A DNA stretch of 64,000 bases from Bimuria novae-zelandiae CBS 107.79 (GCA_010015655.1 ML976695.1:132276-196275), one strand, 5' to 3'; positions 10,799-22,932 are shown, numbered from the stretch's first letter. The notes: generated from the sequence alone by a model not told the origin. Made by a program: numbers and translations.

Positions 10799-11525
10799 GA
10801 TTACAAGCTAAAGATTACGGTATTGCACTGGAGATATATGTGCATCGCTGCTGTAATAGACTTAGTGCAACTTTATTCTACTATTTGCGATGAATAATTT
10901 TGGTTTTTAGTTCCCTGTTTTTTGTTTTCCGTTTCCCGTTTCTCGTTTTCCACTTTCCGTTTTCCCAATTCCCGGATTCTGATTTGCACATTCAGTTAAG
11001 CGATTTTTCGGCTAACTCCACTTATATCGCGCAGATCAACGTGGATTGAGCCATAATAAGAAGCACGCTTGCCTTCTTAAAGTAAGATTCCTTCATGAAA
11101 AACGGTTCTTATAATCGAATTGCCAGTTTGTGTTTCCCACGATGCAGAATTTCCATCTTAGAAAACTAATTCAAGAATGATGTGTAACTATCAGAAAGGC
11201 GCCGAGACTCGCTGTGATTGGGAAAGGAGCATCCTTGTACAGCACTTCGATAAGCCGATTTGAGTCCGAAAGACGAGTATATTCGCTATTGCCAAGCTTA
11301 GCAGGAAATGAAAGACCAAAATTCAGAGTTGTTTTGCGGTTTTTGAGAAATGCTGTTAACGTAATTACTTCCTGGCTTCCGGTTCCTGCTTCGGAAATAC
11401 AGGGCGCACTATCGCTTCGGAGGACCCAGCCAAATATCTCGTCGCGCTCGTTCAAGTCGGGACCACTTTAGAAGAGCTGGTGATACAGTACGAGCTGTGT
11501 TACGTAGACCTAACAATTGATAATA
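10799..11525. other. low-complexity and degenerate sequence
   Basis: 10905-10985 is a T/C-rich low-complexity tract made of GTTTTCC/GTTTCCC-type words. A 94-codon minus-strand frame at 11171-11455 (DEIFGWVLRSDSAP) lacks an ATG and has no recognised relative; it may be a gene fragment. Confidence 0.35.
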
Positions 11526-11885
11526 ACGTCCGTCCCCGCGTGCCGGGACGCACGGTGTGACCGGGCAGGTTCGCACTTCGGACCCTCGGAATCTCTCGTT
11601 CACATGTTGACAGCCCTACGGTTAGTTTGCTCTGTACCTGATTCCATCTTAGGTTGACTACCTCCAACAAACGCTGCCGCTGTGTTGGTCGTGCTGTTGA
11701 TTGTTTCGTTGACGCAGCATGGAAACTATTACAGTAATTCTTATCGGACGTTAATACTCTAGGAGATCATTGTTTGCAGAGTGCGAATACATTATTCAGA
11801 GCTCCGTTGGAATGCATATGAGAGATACTGAGGGTCCGAAGCGCAAAGCGTCCCGTTACACCGTGCGGCACGCAGGGATGGACGT
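11526..11885. mobile_element. MITE with about 70-bp TIRs and TA target duplication
   Basis: The left end ACGTCCGTCCCCGCGTGCCG and, on the opposite strand, the right end ACGTCCATCCCTGCGTGCCG are imperfect inverted repeats. Homology continues inward to cttcggaccctc on both arms. TA dinucleotides flank both ends (11524-11525 and 11886-11887), as in Tc1/mariner/pogo elements. The 360-bp length and lack of coding frame mark it as non-autonomous. The ACGTCC terminus recurs at 39307, 44439, 49187 and 59112. Confidence 0.72.
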
Positions 11886-12047
11886 TACAATGTTTTTCTC
11901 GTTAGCAGAATGTACGTGATTACTTTAACACATATTCATTGGATAAATAAATCAAAGGCTTCATTCTATGTTGATACCAGATGGAATAGTACAGAATGAT
12001 TTTAACGGACGCTGTGATAGGTACCGTTTGCATAATGTAATGTCCAG

Positions 12048-12830
12048 CTACGTCCTAACCTCTTCCTTAACATCCCAAAGGCTTCTTTGGGGCCTGAAAG
12101 ACTTGTCATACACGCCATTGGTTGGGGAGTGGGCATCGCTCCAGTCAGAAGAGGTTTCACTATCATCAGATGTACTGGACTGGTATGAGTGATCGGATTC
12201 GGCGGGATCGTATGCGCTATCGGAGTTATCCAAGTCGTCAAGGTCTTCAGAATCGTCAATGAAGTCGCTTTTATCTGTGAGCACATCATCCGAGTCGTAG
12301 TAAGATTCGCTGTCACTCTCTAAGAATTCTTCGTCCGAGGGTTCCATCCAGTCGTGTTCAGCGTGTTCTTCGTCCGAGGACTCTATCCAGCTGCGTTCAG
12401 CATTCTCTTGTGTGTGAGAAAGCTCAGGGATATCGTTCCTTAACAATGTCCTCAAGCTCTGCTTTAACTCATCCAGCATGTTTTCAACATATAGTGTACA
12501 ATCAAGTGGAAAGCTAGAATAGCGACGGGAGTATGATGAGCGTTTTAAACTCATTTGGCATGCACTTAGGATGCACCCATCTTTTAGGTTATTACCTTTC
12601 GAAATCCCGTTTTCGAAGTCTTTTGGGAAATCTTGATCCCGAATTTGGAATTTGAAAGAGGGCGCAGGAGAGGAAAGTGCAGATCCGCAATCGATAGGAA
12701 TTCGGGCTTTGCCGAGACGCAGTGTGGGATCATCCTTACCGTTAGCTCTGGATTCTGCCCTCGCTATCCACAAGCTGGCTACAGATAATCGCCGTGCCTC
12801 TAGGCGCTGGTGAGGAGGAGTAGCCTGCAT
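12048..12830 (-). CDS. uncharacterised acidic protein (260 aa)
   Basis: Single open frame from ATG 12830. The N-terminal half is mixed and slightly basic. Residues from about 145 to 245 are very rich in Asp, Glu and Ser (SSDEEHAEHD, SDSESYYDSDD), which suggests a disordered acidic tail. Two similar blocks (ERSWIESSDEEHAE and EHDWMEPSDEEFLE) look like an internal duplication. No catalytic motif, signal peptide or membrane segment is visible. It may be a lineage-specific nuclear-type protein; function unknown. Confidence 0.5.
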   Translation of the reverse strand: MQATPPHQRLEARRLSVASLWIARAESRANGKDDPTLRLGKARIPIDCGSALSSPAPSFKFQIRDQDFPKDFENGISKGNNLKDGCILSACQMSLKRSSYSRRYSSFPLDCTLYVENMLDELKQSLRTLLRNDIPELSHTQENAERSWIESSDEEHAEHDWMEPSDEEFLESDSESYYDSDDVLTDKSDFIDDSEDLDDLDNSDSAYDPAESDHSYQSSTSDDSETSSDWSDAHSPTNGVYDKSFRPQRSLWDVKEEVRT

Positions 12831-13306
12831 GGCGCAGACAAACTATTATAGGTAAGGCAGACTCACTCTGCACTCGTTAACAAGAGAGCCCATGGTACTC
12901 GTGCATGCTTCATGGGCAATCGAACTTGCTCCGCGGGAATGGGCTCCGCTTTTGGGGCCACAGCTGCAATTACATACGACAACACCCTAGATGTCATCGA
13001 GTTTGTGTGCTCACTTAGTGATGTTATTGGATTGGAGTAATGGCCAAGAAACGATTACTATCATGGCTATGCCTTTAATGGGGCAGATTTCAATGTTACT
13101 TATGCAGACTCGCAGCCTGTCTGCACCGCCACACAGGCGAGTGCTAACGTTAGTAGGCCCGTACGTCAGTCAAGAATAATATAAAATGCGGGCTTCCATT
13201 TGAACCTGAAAAGCATCCACTTCGTGTTCTACACTTTCAGTATCACTTCATCATCGAACTTTCCATCATTTACAGTCTGCCGTCTACTATACCGTAGGTA
13301 GACTTC
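12831..13306. other. intergenic, divergent upstream region
   Basis: Lies between the starts of the acidic-protein gene (minus) and the deoxyribosyltransferase-like gene (plus), so it should hold both promoters. No coding frame or clear element recognised. Confidence 0.4.
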
Positions 13307-14098
13307 ATGGCTTCCATTATCTCGAACGCTGGAGCGGATAACGGTCACGTATCCGTCGCTGCGGATCAGTCTCACGGGCATGAAATCGCCACCCCATCGC
13401 CATGTCAGACCATCGATCTCAGCAACCAAATCCCAGACGGGTTCAATCAGCTTCCAGAGCTTCCTGTTGAATTGCCGAAGCACGAAGAATTCGAGCACTG
13501 CTTGCCCCCAAAACCTCCGATCTATCGCAAGTTCTCGGTTTTCCTCGCTGGCTCCATTGAGATGGGGAGAGCAGTGCAATGGCAACCGCGCATGGCTCTC
13601 GAACTCTCTCCCTATCCTATCACCGTCAACAACCCCCGCCGTCCAGAGTGGAAGAATGACGAAGAATCCATGCGCCAGCAAGTCGACTGGGAGCTCTCCG
13701 CACTTGAACAAGCTGATGTAATTTGCTTCTTCTTTGACGTAGCGACTCAGTCACCGGTTACGCTATGGGAACTTGGGAAATACACCGACAGCGGAAAGGT
13801 CGTTGTTTGTTGCGGCAAGAATTATTGCCGCTACACAAACGTGAAGATGTCTTGTGAGACATATGGAATCCCCTTTGTAGAAACATTTGCGGAACTACCA
13901 GCGGTGACTGTGAAGATGCTAAAAGAGAAGGGTATGGAACTTGATACGAATGGTGACTTGGTTGGAGAGAACGCACACGTCACCAAGCCTAAGCCAAGAT
14001 CGAAATTGAAGATGGAGCTTGAGATTGCAGCGTTGAAAAAGCAGGTTGCTGATCTGAAGGAAATGCTGGAGAGACCTGAGATGGGGCACACGGCTTAA
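13307..14098 (+). CDS. nucleoside 2-deoxyribosyltransferase-like protein
   Basis: Intact 263-codon frame from ATG 13307. After about 75 disordered residues a Rossmann-like nucleoside 2-deoxyribosyltransferase-type domain begins with YRKFSVFLAGSIEMG (strand plus Gly-Ser loop). It continues with QQVDWELSALEQADVICFFF and TLWELGKYTDSGKVVV, whose Glu corresponds to the usual nucleophile region. The last 40 residues (KMELEIAALKKQVADLKEML) form a short coiled coil. Family members exchange or hydrolyse nucleoside N-glycosidic bonds; many fungal homologues have unknown substrates. A truncated copy of the 3' end lies at 23716-23895. Confidence 0.78.
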   Translation: MASIISNAGADNGHVSVAADQSHGHEIATPSPCQTIDLSNQIPDGFNQLPELPVELPKHEEFEHCLPPKPPIYRKFSVFLAGSIEMGRAVQWQPRMALELSPYPITVNNPRRPEWKNDEESMRQQVDWELSALEQADVICFFFDVATQSPVTLWELGKYTDSGKVVVCCGKNYCRYTNVKMSCETYGIPFVETFAELPAVTVKMLKEKGMELDTNGDLVGENAHVTKPKPRSKLKMELEIAALKKQVADLKEMLERPEMGHTA

Positions 14099-15099
14099 GG
14101 CTTTCCCGTCCCATTCCGAAGTCGAGAGCAGGCGGGTTTTTGAAAGGTCTTTCCTATAAGCTAGATGTGTGCTTTTATCTTGTTCTGATGTTGTAGTCTA
14201 ATGTTACAGCATGTTTTCTATCTAGGTTACGACTTCAATCAGTCTATAAGATATCGTCTTGTGCCATTCTTCACTAAAATGCGGAACTGTTGGGTAGCGC
14301 AGGCTCAGTGCTCGATTTGCTAACTTGCACATAAGAAAACCCCTCTTGAATACAAAATAGTATACTTCAATCATGTATGCTACTGATTTCGATGTCAAGA
14401 CCGCTATCTACATTAATTTGGTGAAGCACTGGTCTCTCGGAATTGCCCATGACGTTTAACGCCCGACTATAATACGATAGGGGAATGGCCGGAGATCGAG
14501 TGAATGGCGGATCGTCTTCTCCCCAATTAAAAATCCAGTGGCTGAGATAACTGAGCCTTTGTCTTATTGCTTTGGCTGGATTCCTTCTGGGAGCAACCGA
14601 ATATTCGTCCCGTCGAGACCGATCAAGAAAGATGATAAGGCACATTTTGGCCCTAAGGAGTTAAAGACCTCTAAGGATTCGGTATAGATTCCGTTCCGGA
14701 TGGATTTTGCAGGCACTTGTAGTGGAAGAGATTCTTTTGTAGATATAGAATATGGTCCATGCATTGGAGCTCGATATGGCTCTATTACGCTTGTAGAATC
14801 GGCTTTCGGTTTTGCAACTTGGAGACTTTCTCTCTGCATGGGCCTAGCGTTGCGTTAGGAGCCTTGCTAGATCGACTTCAGATCTATAGAGTAGATTTAT
14901 ATCTGAAATTCGTAATTGGGTTTTAACTTTCGAATGCAATAAAATGAATCATTACTTAATTTAATCCCAACGCTTCGCAGGGTAAGTTGGCCTGGGCAGA
15001 AATCAAGTCTTAAAGTTACAAAACTAGAAGTCGATTCTGCAAGCGAGTGTAGTAAAAAACTTTTTTTTAGTCTAATTTGAAATTCCACGTTACGTATCT
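14099..15099. other. no assured gene; two overlapping minus-strand ORFs
   Basis: 14564-14839 (91 codons) and 14367-14645 (92 codons) overlap in different frames on the minus strand and could be one frameshifted gene fragment (WIFNWGEDDPP, LDGTNIRLLPEG). No family recognised. The remainder is AT-rich. Confidence 0.3.
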
Positions 15100-16054
15100 C
15101 GATAGCTTCGGTTATGGAACGGTATAAGCCGATATCTAATTTTGGATCATCATTTTCCATATCCATTCTTAGCGTTTGCTGGGCATGTTTTGTCGAAGAT
15201 GCCACGTTGGCTAAGCACGACCAGCCGAAAGAAGAGAGCCATTCGAAAGTCAATCTTGGAATTTAGAAATAAAATAACCAGGACGTGACTTCTATTTCCT
15301 GTTTAACATACATACTTTAAGCACCTCACCAGAGAAGAGCCAAAGTGCGTTGTGCGAAAACGAGAGCTCGAAGCCAGAAATACGATTTTTGACTTCGGAA
15401 TCCAGTAATCGAATCTCGAATATCTTTCTTCGATTATGCACTTAAGGTTGCTGCAAGTGCCACTTCCCTGTAATCTTAGGAAGTGTCCCCAATGATAATT
15501 CATCTGTTTAATTCCGGAAAGAAGAACCGACATTAGGCTGTTTGCGCCTTATTAGAGGGATCGCATCCCGTTAGCTGGTTTCGAGATTCCACAAGCGGTA
15601 AGATGGTTCTATGCACCACTGCGCCGTCGCCCCCAATCGCTGCAAATGTGGACGCCAAAGAGTGGCACCACCGAACCCGGGTTCCTGCACTTCTGGGCGC
15701 ACGGCCGCATAGAAAGGCGCTTACTAGATAGAACTTAGCGTTCGCAGGGGTAACGCCTGTGGGTTGGAATGTGGCGAAGGATGAGTGATGCCAGATGTGC
15801 CTCTACCCCAACAATATCTAACTTACGCATTTTAAAGCGTCTGCAAGATGTTTCGAAATGCGTAGATAATAAGTAGGTAGAGAGGTACATGTGGCACATT
15901 TTGTGACACCGCCACTTTCAAAGCCACAAACACTCTTTCAAAACGCTAGTGCATATTTAGTTGGCCCATTTCTGGGCGGCCGTCAGAATAACCGAAATGC
16001 AGGGGTTCGTAGAGATTGCAACTGACGCTAACGGAGTGCAAAAGGGCGCCTAAC

Positions 16055-16222
16055 CTAGTCTATGCAAGCGCTTACAAGCGAAAGACATTAATTTAAAAGT
16101 CAAATCTCGGTTTTGAAAATCCACATTAAAGAAACGGGTATTCGATTACTAGTTACCTTCCGGATTACGGTTTCACTTTCTAGACTATTCTATGGACCTA
16201 CGTGATTAACTTTGCTTATACG
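16055..16222 (+). repeat. about 165-bp direct repeat, copy 1
   Basis: Nearly identical to 16930-17097: shared blocks gcgcttacaagcgaaag, ctcggttttgaaaatccac and gactattctatggacctacg, with only scattered substitutions. Confidence 0.8.
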
Positions 16223-16550
16223 TATCTTTCTAGAAGCGTGGAAATGCGGCCGTGGCAGGTGATTTTAGTGCGAGCTGCCGGGGTGGCTCTGCATCCCTTT
16301 GTAGAGCAAGTTAAAGGACGTGGGACGCGCGCTGCAGCGAGTGAGTAGAGCAAAGGCAGAGTTTGAATCTAGAAATACGAATTTTAGATTGTGCATTTCT
16401 GCCAGGGTTGCTGCAAGCGCCCTTTCCCACAATCTCATAAACCGTAACCCACTTTCGAAAGTCGTCTTACGACAACTGGATTATGAATTCTCAATGGTAG
16501 GATTTTGAATTTAGTAATCGAACCTCGACTATCTTTCTTCGATTCCGAAG

Positions 16551-16885
16551 GTGCCCCTGCAGACGACCAGTTAGAATTTTAAATTTTGGAAACCGAAATT
16601 GGCGGTTTACGCCTCGTTAGAGGGGGAGTCGCATCCCGTTAACTAGTTTCGGAATTTGAGATTCCACAATCTAGAAACTAGCCTCCATCGCTAATGCCTG
16701 TGACACTGCGTATGGGCGCCAAAGAGTGCCCCGCCTGCTGTAATAAACGCGCTAAGCGGCTAGTGAAGATTGCAATCAACGCTAACTAAGTGCAGAAGAC
16801 TACCTAGCTTAATCCGTTTAAGCGCTTACAGGCTAACCGATTATTTCCGACAAGCCGGTTTTTGAATGCGAAAGACGTTATTCGA
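16551..16885 (+). repeat. dispersed repeat, copy also at 23896-24218
   Basis: Starts cccctgcagacgaccagtta and ends near gcgaaagacgttattcgaat. A copy at roughly 93 percent identity by eye lies in direct orientation at 23896-24218, on the other side of Copia element 1. Confidence 0.8.
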
Positions 16886-16929
16886 ATACTGTAAGCGACA
16901 GTGACTTGTGGAGAAGGGCGCCTGACCTG

Positions 16930-17097
16930 GTCTATCTAAGCGCTTACAAGCGAAAGGCGTTAATCCAAAAGTCAAATCTCGGTTTTGAAAATCCACATTA
17001 AAGAAACGGGTATTCGATTACTAGCTACCTTACGGATTACGGTTTCACTTTCTAGACTATTCTATGGACCTACGTGATTAACTTTGCTTATACATAG
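16930..17097 (+). repeat. about 165-bp direct repeat, copy 2
   Basis: Second copy of 16055-16222. It is followed by taacagcagatctcactttc (17103), a 29-bp stretch that recurs at 28434-28464. Confidence 0.8.
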
Positions 17098-17211
17098 TAG
17101 TGTAACAGCAGATCTCACTTTCTTCTTTCTATTAGGTGTTTTTCTGCCGAGTCGAGAAGGCTGTCCGGGGAAGACCGTTTCTATTCTCTAATAGCGCCTT
17201 CAAAGTCATAG

Positions 17212-17363
17212 TGTAAGGGATGAGAAGGGTCGCAAGGAGGAATGAGAGACTGAGTTGATTGTAACAGGCTGAACGGAGAAACTGCTTAAGTAGCAGAGTC
17301 GTAGTCAGCAACTAGTCTACATCAGGTTGGTTGTATCATGTGATGTCGTACTCCACTTTAACA
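17212..17363 (-). repeat. 3' LTR of Copia element 1
   Basis: 152 bp from tgtaagggatgag to actttaaca; matches 22308-22459 apart from three transitions. Confidence 0.93.
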
Positions 17364-17495
17364 CACCTCCCACAGCACAAAGGTAACGGAGTGCTGTCAA
17401 GTAGAGTAATACAGAAAAGAGTGAACAGAGGGCCTCCAGGGCACCTCCCTAGGTAGAGCTCTATCATGTGATGATAGACGTAACAAACTTATCCT

Positions 17496-20400
17496 CTAAA
17501 CCAACAACTTGTGGCTGATATCGGTCATTCCCAGTTGCTTCAAGAATCGCTCGTGCTTGCTACTATCAGAGAGGGACTTTGTCAATCCATCAGCGGGCAT
17601 ATCAGCAGTTCCCATCCAGGTAACGTCAATGTTCCCGGCTTCAACTTGCTCGCGGATCCACATCTGATGTACTTTGATATGTCTGAGCTTTGTGTCGAGC
17701 TTTTCTTCGTCTTTGTTGGCGATAGAGACTGTTTGCTGGTTATCGCAGTATAACGTAGGTCGAACCTCTGGATTAAATCCAATAGCTTCAAAGGTGTTCA
17801 TCCACCAGGATAACTCAGTTCCAGCAGTAGATAGGGCAAACAGTTCGGCCTTAGTAGTTAATTTAGCAACGGATCTTATGATTTTTGCCTTCTAATTAAT
17901 AACCATGCCGTAGAGTTTGAACACATACGCAAACGAGCTTCGAGCAGTGTTAGGATTATTAGCAAACGCAGTATTAGAGGCACTAAAGAATAGCAACTCC
18001 TTAGCTTCCTTATTGTCAATTTGACATATGTAGTTAGCGTTTTCAAAATGTGTCGTCGTTGCTCCAATTGCCCAGTATCGGAAGTCGTATAAGTATTGCC
18101 ACATAGACTTGGCAGCAGCAAGATGCTTTTGGCTTGGATTATTTAGATGGCGGGCAAGTATTGAGTGTGCCTTTGCCACATCAGGTCGGGTAAAGTATGA
18201 GATGAAACCAAGGCATCCAACTAGGATCTGGTATAGACGGGTACGCTCCTCGTTAGGTTCATCTGTACTCAGGGGGAGATAAGATTCGCGCAGAGGGACC
18301 TTAGGGTGTCGGCTTCTCTGAAGGAGATTGTGATCGCGGCAGACTTTCGCGATGTAGGAGTCTTGAATCATCCAGACCTTGCCTTTCGCATAGTCTCTGA
18401 TAATGCGTATCCCTAGGAACCAGCTTAGTTCTCCTAAGCTCCGTGTCTCGTATCGTTTCGTGAACTCGCGTTTAAACTGTTGATGATGTTGCTGATCACC
18501 TTTACTGAAAAGGACGACGATATCATCCACGTAGTAGAATAGTATCAGCTTGCCATTAGTGAATAGACAAGGGATACCCTTCACTTGCGTAAAGCCCATA
18601 TCAACAAGTGTCTTCTTTAGGTGTTTGTGCCATAGCGCTGGAGCATCCTTGAGACCATACAGTGCTCGACGTAGTCGCATCATGTTGCCTAGCCTGTCTC
18701 GGAACCCATCCGGAGTCCAGACGTAACAAAGTCGGGCAAGATACGCGTTGAGAAAAGCATTCTTGACATCGTACTGGTAGGCAAGGAGTCCAAAGGCGCA
18801 CATGATAGCAATGAGGAAGCGGAGCGTTCGAGCCGCGAGGGTAGCTGCATAGGTATCATCCCAAGTCGTCTGCAGATCTCCTCTCACGACTAGTCGAGCC
18901 TTGTAGCTAGTCAAGTAGCCATCAGCATCGAACTTATACGTGAAAACCCACATTAGCGGCAGAGTCTCAGCATCTGGGTGATCCTTCACATCATCTTTCA
19001 CCCTCTCGAATACTCCTTTGTGAAGCTGCTCCTCAATCTCCTTGTCCGCAGCAGCGAACCACTTATCCGCATCAGGGCGGGATTTGACCTCAGCCCAGTT
19101 CTTTGGTGGCGGCGGCAGATGATCACGGTGAACCTTCCACTCTTCATTTGGGGGCAGTTGCACGATTGCCGTAGCAAACGTTTGCCAATACAGAGACGCG
19201 TGCGTACTGAAGTGGTCGCTAGGCGTATCTTCTCCTTCTCCTGTATCACCTCCCCGACGACGGGACCCTAGAACGATATTGTCTGCAGCAATATTAGGGT
19301 TTGTCCGTCTTGGTGCATTGTTCTGACGGCGGTTTGGCGTAGTATCTCCAGGAGCAATCTCTCTCCAGCCTTTTGGTTGGGAACGATCATGAGTGCTAGG
19401 TACTGGTGTCTCTCTGGGTGTGGGTAATCCTCTAAAGGCCTCCTGTTGAATCTGCTCTTCGGCACCATCTAGCCTAGTATCCTCTTCTTCTTAATCCTCA
19501 ACATCCTCCTCAACCGTAGGTTGGCGATGTGTTATATCACGATAGATCTGTTCGATAACGGGATCTTCCTCCTCGTCTGATAAATCAATATCGATAATTC
19601 TAACTACACGTCATATTTCGTCTGTCATAGACTTAGGTTGCAGAGATAAATAGCGTTGGTCTTATAGAAAAACAACGTCGCGTGTTCGGACAACACTATT
19701 AGTTCCAGGTACCTATACACGGAAGATATTCGTTCCTTTATATCTAACTAGCTATCTAGTAATCGACCTTGATTCGAGTTTGTCGCCTTTGGCTACCTTA
19801 GTATTACGGAAAAGGGCTTTGGCGCCGATAACGTCTATGTGTGCAAGAGACGGCTTTACCTTGCGTACACGTTCGTAGGGCGTTTTCCAGTCAAGAACCT
19901 CTGTCGGTAATCGATTAAGGATGTATATAGCCGTTAGGCATAACTCGTTAGTCAGTTCCCTAGGCAAATTCGCTTCAATCCGCAAAGCTCTTGCCACAGT
20001 GATAATGAGGTTACCAGCCTTCTCGGTAAGTCCAGTCATCTCTTCTGCGCTCACAGCACGTCGCTCAGCGGTAATACCTAGATCTTGAAAGATTTCCCAA
20101 AGATTAGTGAACCCCTTTTCGTTGTCACAACGAACGTATACAACAATCGCGTTGAATTGGGTCTGAATAAGCGCTAGTATCTGTTGAACCGAGCGCGTCA
20201 GAGTTTCCTTCTTCTTATCACGAAGAGTCTTCCCTAAATAGTATCTGCTATGTTAACACACAGCGTATAAGAGCTACTTGTCCCCGTTGTAGCAAGCTTC
20301 ACCCGTCTTCCTAAGTTGTACGAGGTCAATGCCAATACGTTCAAAGGGGCGTGTTGCAGGCTCGCGTTGAGGGCGTCGACTGATGATCCTAGAAAGCTTT

Positions 20401-22205
20401 GTGTTGATGCACTGTTCACATTCCTTCCACTGCGGGGCCTGGGGGCCAGTGATAAGCTTGATACCATCTACTGCCTGCTCTAGGTGTTCAACCGCGCGTC
20501 GTCCTGCATGAGCTAGCATCCGATGAGCTTCTATAGGGGTAACTTGTAGAGGCTTGCGCTCTATATGGCTTGGTTTCGATTGGATCGCGAATGTGTACAA
20601 CTCTGATGCGTTCGGACGCGTCGCCTTGTTAGAGTCCATAACCCAATGGCCACCCTGCTTATCGAGTGTGCAGAATATGTCCATTAGAGCGGTCCTTAAA
20701 TAGAGACAGCTACGTCCCGAGTCGAACTTAATACCGACTGATTGACAGCGCGATAGTGACACTACTGACGTGAAGAACGTGGGAATAAGTGCTACCTATG
20801 TTATAGTCACTCGACGTTTGCTAGTTGGAGTATTAACAAGCAATTTAACATTTCCCTACTCGTGTATCTGCAGGGCCTGCGTGCCGGCTAGTAGGATATC
20901 GTCTGGTTGTCCATCTCGGATCTTCTCCCAAGTCTTCGGCCGATGGTTTGTGACATGTAGATTGGAGCCAGGATCCAGTATCCACTTATTAATTAATGGC
21001 GGTGGAGGCTGTCGAATAGCAGCTATACTAAGTAGAGTAACAACCTGAGCTGCGTTCTGGCTGCCTTGCCAGTGCATGACTGCTCCTGTTGAGTTTTAAG
21101 CATTCGATGGAGGATGACTAGTGTCTATTAAGAAGTTATTCTTATTAGTAGTAGCTGCTTTTTCGCTAGCTTTCTTCTCCGCTACGAATAGAGCTGCGCT
21201 TAGAGGGTTGCCTCTACCTAGTTTCCTCACTTTGTCGAACTCGGCTGAAATAGCTGGGTCGGGCTTCCATCCAGCAGATCGGAGAGAAGGCACCACATAG
21301 AGGCACTGCTTAAACAGGTGCTGTTCTCCGCAGATGCAAGTGACTGTACGTTTCTGGGTATTGCTGCTGTTGGTGTTTAGACTAGGGCGTCCTGAAACGG
21401 CGTACGTTCCGAGTGATGACGCTACAGGGTTTAAGGTGCGTCGGAACCGTCGATAGTTCTCTATTAGTGTAACAGGATCTATGTACGAGGTTCCATTCAT
21501 CTCAGCTCGCGTGATCTCCTGAATTTCGTGTGTAACAAAGGATTCATCGATTCCTCTGATTGCTCGAAGAAAGTCCTGCTGTGCTCGATAGTCCTGGACC
21601 TCGGGTAATTTCAGTTTGATCATATCGCGAAGGATAGTGATGTAGCTCTCATACCAAGCATCCATCTTCTGTCGTTGTGGAACCTTCTTAATCTTGTCGT
21701 ACTGCTTAAGCAACTCGTACTTGCGCTCTGCTACTGACATGCAGAATATCTTCTTAAGTTATGTGAGTTGTTCGTATGGTGTTTCAGCATCTTCGATAAC
21801 CGGGATATGCCTGCTAGCGATCGTCCTTGCAATCTCCCGCGTTAGGTTGTTGAGAGCGTTCTCCTTCTTCTGCCAGACTGCCAGCTTTGTTGCATAGAAG
21901 CCATGCCAGAAGGTGTAGTCCTCTCGTTCGGATCTCGTAAGTTCGTCTGGTTCGATATCATCATCGCCCTGGATGATAATTGAAGCTTCGTTGTCCTTTT
22001 TGAATGAGCGTAGTAGTCGCTCCTTGGGTTTCTCATTGTAGATTTTCTTAACAGTATCGACTGTCAAATCTGGGTTACAATAGTCCCAGATCTTGTATGC
22101 CTCAGCGGTCCTCTTTCGTAGAAAGATCCACTTTGACCAATTGCTTGGCTTGTTAAGGATAATCGTCTCCTTGACGATTAGCTCGTCCTCTTTGTTGCTT
22201 ATCAT
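17496..22205 (-). pseudogene. Copia gag-pol polyprotein, one frame with in-frame stops
   Basis: One reading frame of 1570 codons spans gag to RNase H without a frameshift, but carries several stops, mostly TAA or TAG where Gln is expected. Gag covers about 22205-21096 (one TAA near 21756). The protease motif WILDPGSN lies near 20984. The pre-integrase and zinc region (HRMLAHAG, CEQCINTK) lies near 20580-20390, the integrase core and C-terminus at 20340-19752, and reverse transcriptase at 19100-18250 with an intact FYYVDD near 18530. RNase H ends at 17496 (LYCDNQQTV, HQMWIREQV, ADGLTKS). Catalytic residues remain but the stops prevent a full polyprotein. Confidence 0.9.
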
Positions 22206-22293
22206 GGCAAACTAGAGCTCGTCGAGTTGATCTCCGTCGTGGAAAGCGCGTGTAGTAAGTAGGTAGAGTGAACTGCAGTCGAATTAAGCGTAT

Positions 22294-22307
22294 GCTGGGC
22301 TTATAAC
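22294..22307 (-). other. primer-binding site of Copia element 1
   Basis: Directly after the 5' LTR the minus strand reads GTTATAAGCCCAGC. It is complementary, with one mismatch, to the anticodon stem-loop of initiator tRNA-Met (GGGCTCATAAC). Copia-like elements prime from a cleaved half of this tRNA. Confidence 0.75.
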
Positions 22308-22459
22308 TGTAAGGGATGAGAAGGGTCGCAAGGAGGAATAAGAGACTGAGTTGATTGTAATAGGCTGAACGGAGAAACTGCTTAAGTAGCAGAGTTGTAG
22401 TCAGCAACTAGTCTACATCAGGTTGGTTGTATCATGTGATGTCGTACTCCACTTTAACA
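22308..22459 (-). repeat. 5' LTR of Copia element 1
   Basis: 152 bp; upstream LTR in the element's own orientation. Confidence 0.93.
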
Positions 22460-22584
22460 CATAGGTTGTGGCGGGACCTAGAATAATTCGCGTGAGCGCT
22501 ATAAGGAACCAGCGGGCGTATCTTTCGCAGATACCCGTCTAAGCTAGCGAATCCGACATACACAAACATAATACCTTAATTAAA

Positions 22585-22932
22585 ATGAGAACCAGGAGTT
22601 GGAATCCTGTGGACTACTTCGCCAGACTCGATTTTCTCCTTCTTAGCCAGGAAAAACTCCGTTATAATGTCGACAGCTTATTGAACGATACAAAGTCTTC
22701 TCCTTTCGACGACGAGCGCGCATTAAACGATTTGATGTTTGCCCGTTCTCGTATCGACCGCTCCTTGAACAACATGAGAGCCGAAATAGAAAAAGTCGAC
22801 TTACTATCTGACGCAAATACAATGCTAGTGGATAAATTATATCAAATCGGTGGTCTTGAGCCCGACTTCGAATGGTTGGCGCGTCTGGTGCCTGGTGTCC
22901 GATTACATGGCCTTTTTCACACGCAAAGGTAG
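22585..22932 (+). CDS. uncharacterised helical protein (115 aa)
   Basis: Open frame from ATG 22585, starting 125 bp after Copia element 1. The sequence is rich in charged and Leu residues with helix-like spacing (LDFLLLSQEKLRYNVDSLL, RSRIDRSLNNMRAEIEKVDL). No signal peptide, membrane segment or known motif. Its 3' flank (22940-23047) shares a short repeated tail with the 3' flank of the unrelated orphan at 28496-29179. It could be a young gene or part of an unrecognised element. Confidence 0.4.
   Translation: MRTRSWNPVDYFARLDFLLLSQEKLRYNVDSLLNDTKSSPFDDERALNDLMFARSRIDRSLNNMRAEIEKVDLLSDANTMLVDKLYQIGGLEPDFEWLARLVPGVRLHGLFHTQR

Larger units (their letters stand above)
15100..17100. repeat. two diverged tandem copies of a non-coding repeat
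   Basis: A set of blocks occurs twice in the same order: cttcgattatg/cttcgattccg near 15427 and 16540, tcgcatcccgttaNctNgtttc near 15562 and 16627, gNgccaaagagtg near 15655 and 16714, gattgcaactNacgctaac near 16013 and 16770, and gcgcttacaagcgaaag near 16068 and 16940. Spacing is roughly 0.9-1.0 kb. No coding frame is conserved between copies, which suggests a non-autonomous element or satellite-like duplication. Confidence 0.55.
17212..22459 (-). mobile_element. Copia-type LTR retrotransposon 1, full length, dead
   Basis: 5248 bp bounded by 152-bp LTRs that begin TG and end CA. An exact 5-bp target duplication (catag at 17207-17211 and 22460-22464) flanks it. The order protease, integrase, reverse transcriptase, RNase H read on the minus strand makes it Ty1/Copia. 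A polypurine tract lies next to the left LTR (gggaggtg, minus strand) and a primer-binding site next to the right LTR. The LTRs differ at three positions, all transitions. A related solo LTR is at 56880-57031. Confidence 0.95.

Noticed and set aside
13380..14091. ORFs of 86-160 codons on the opposite strand or in other frames of the deoxyribosyltransferase gene
   Set aside because: Shadows of the real gene with no motif of their own.
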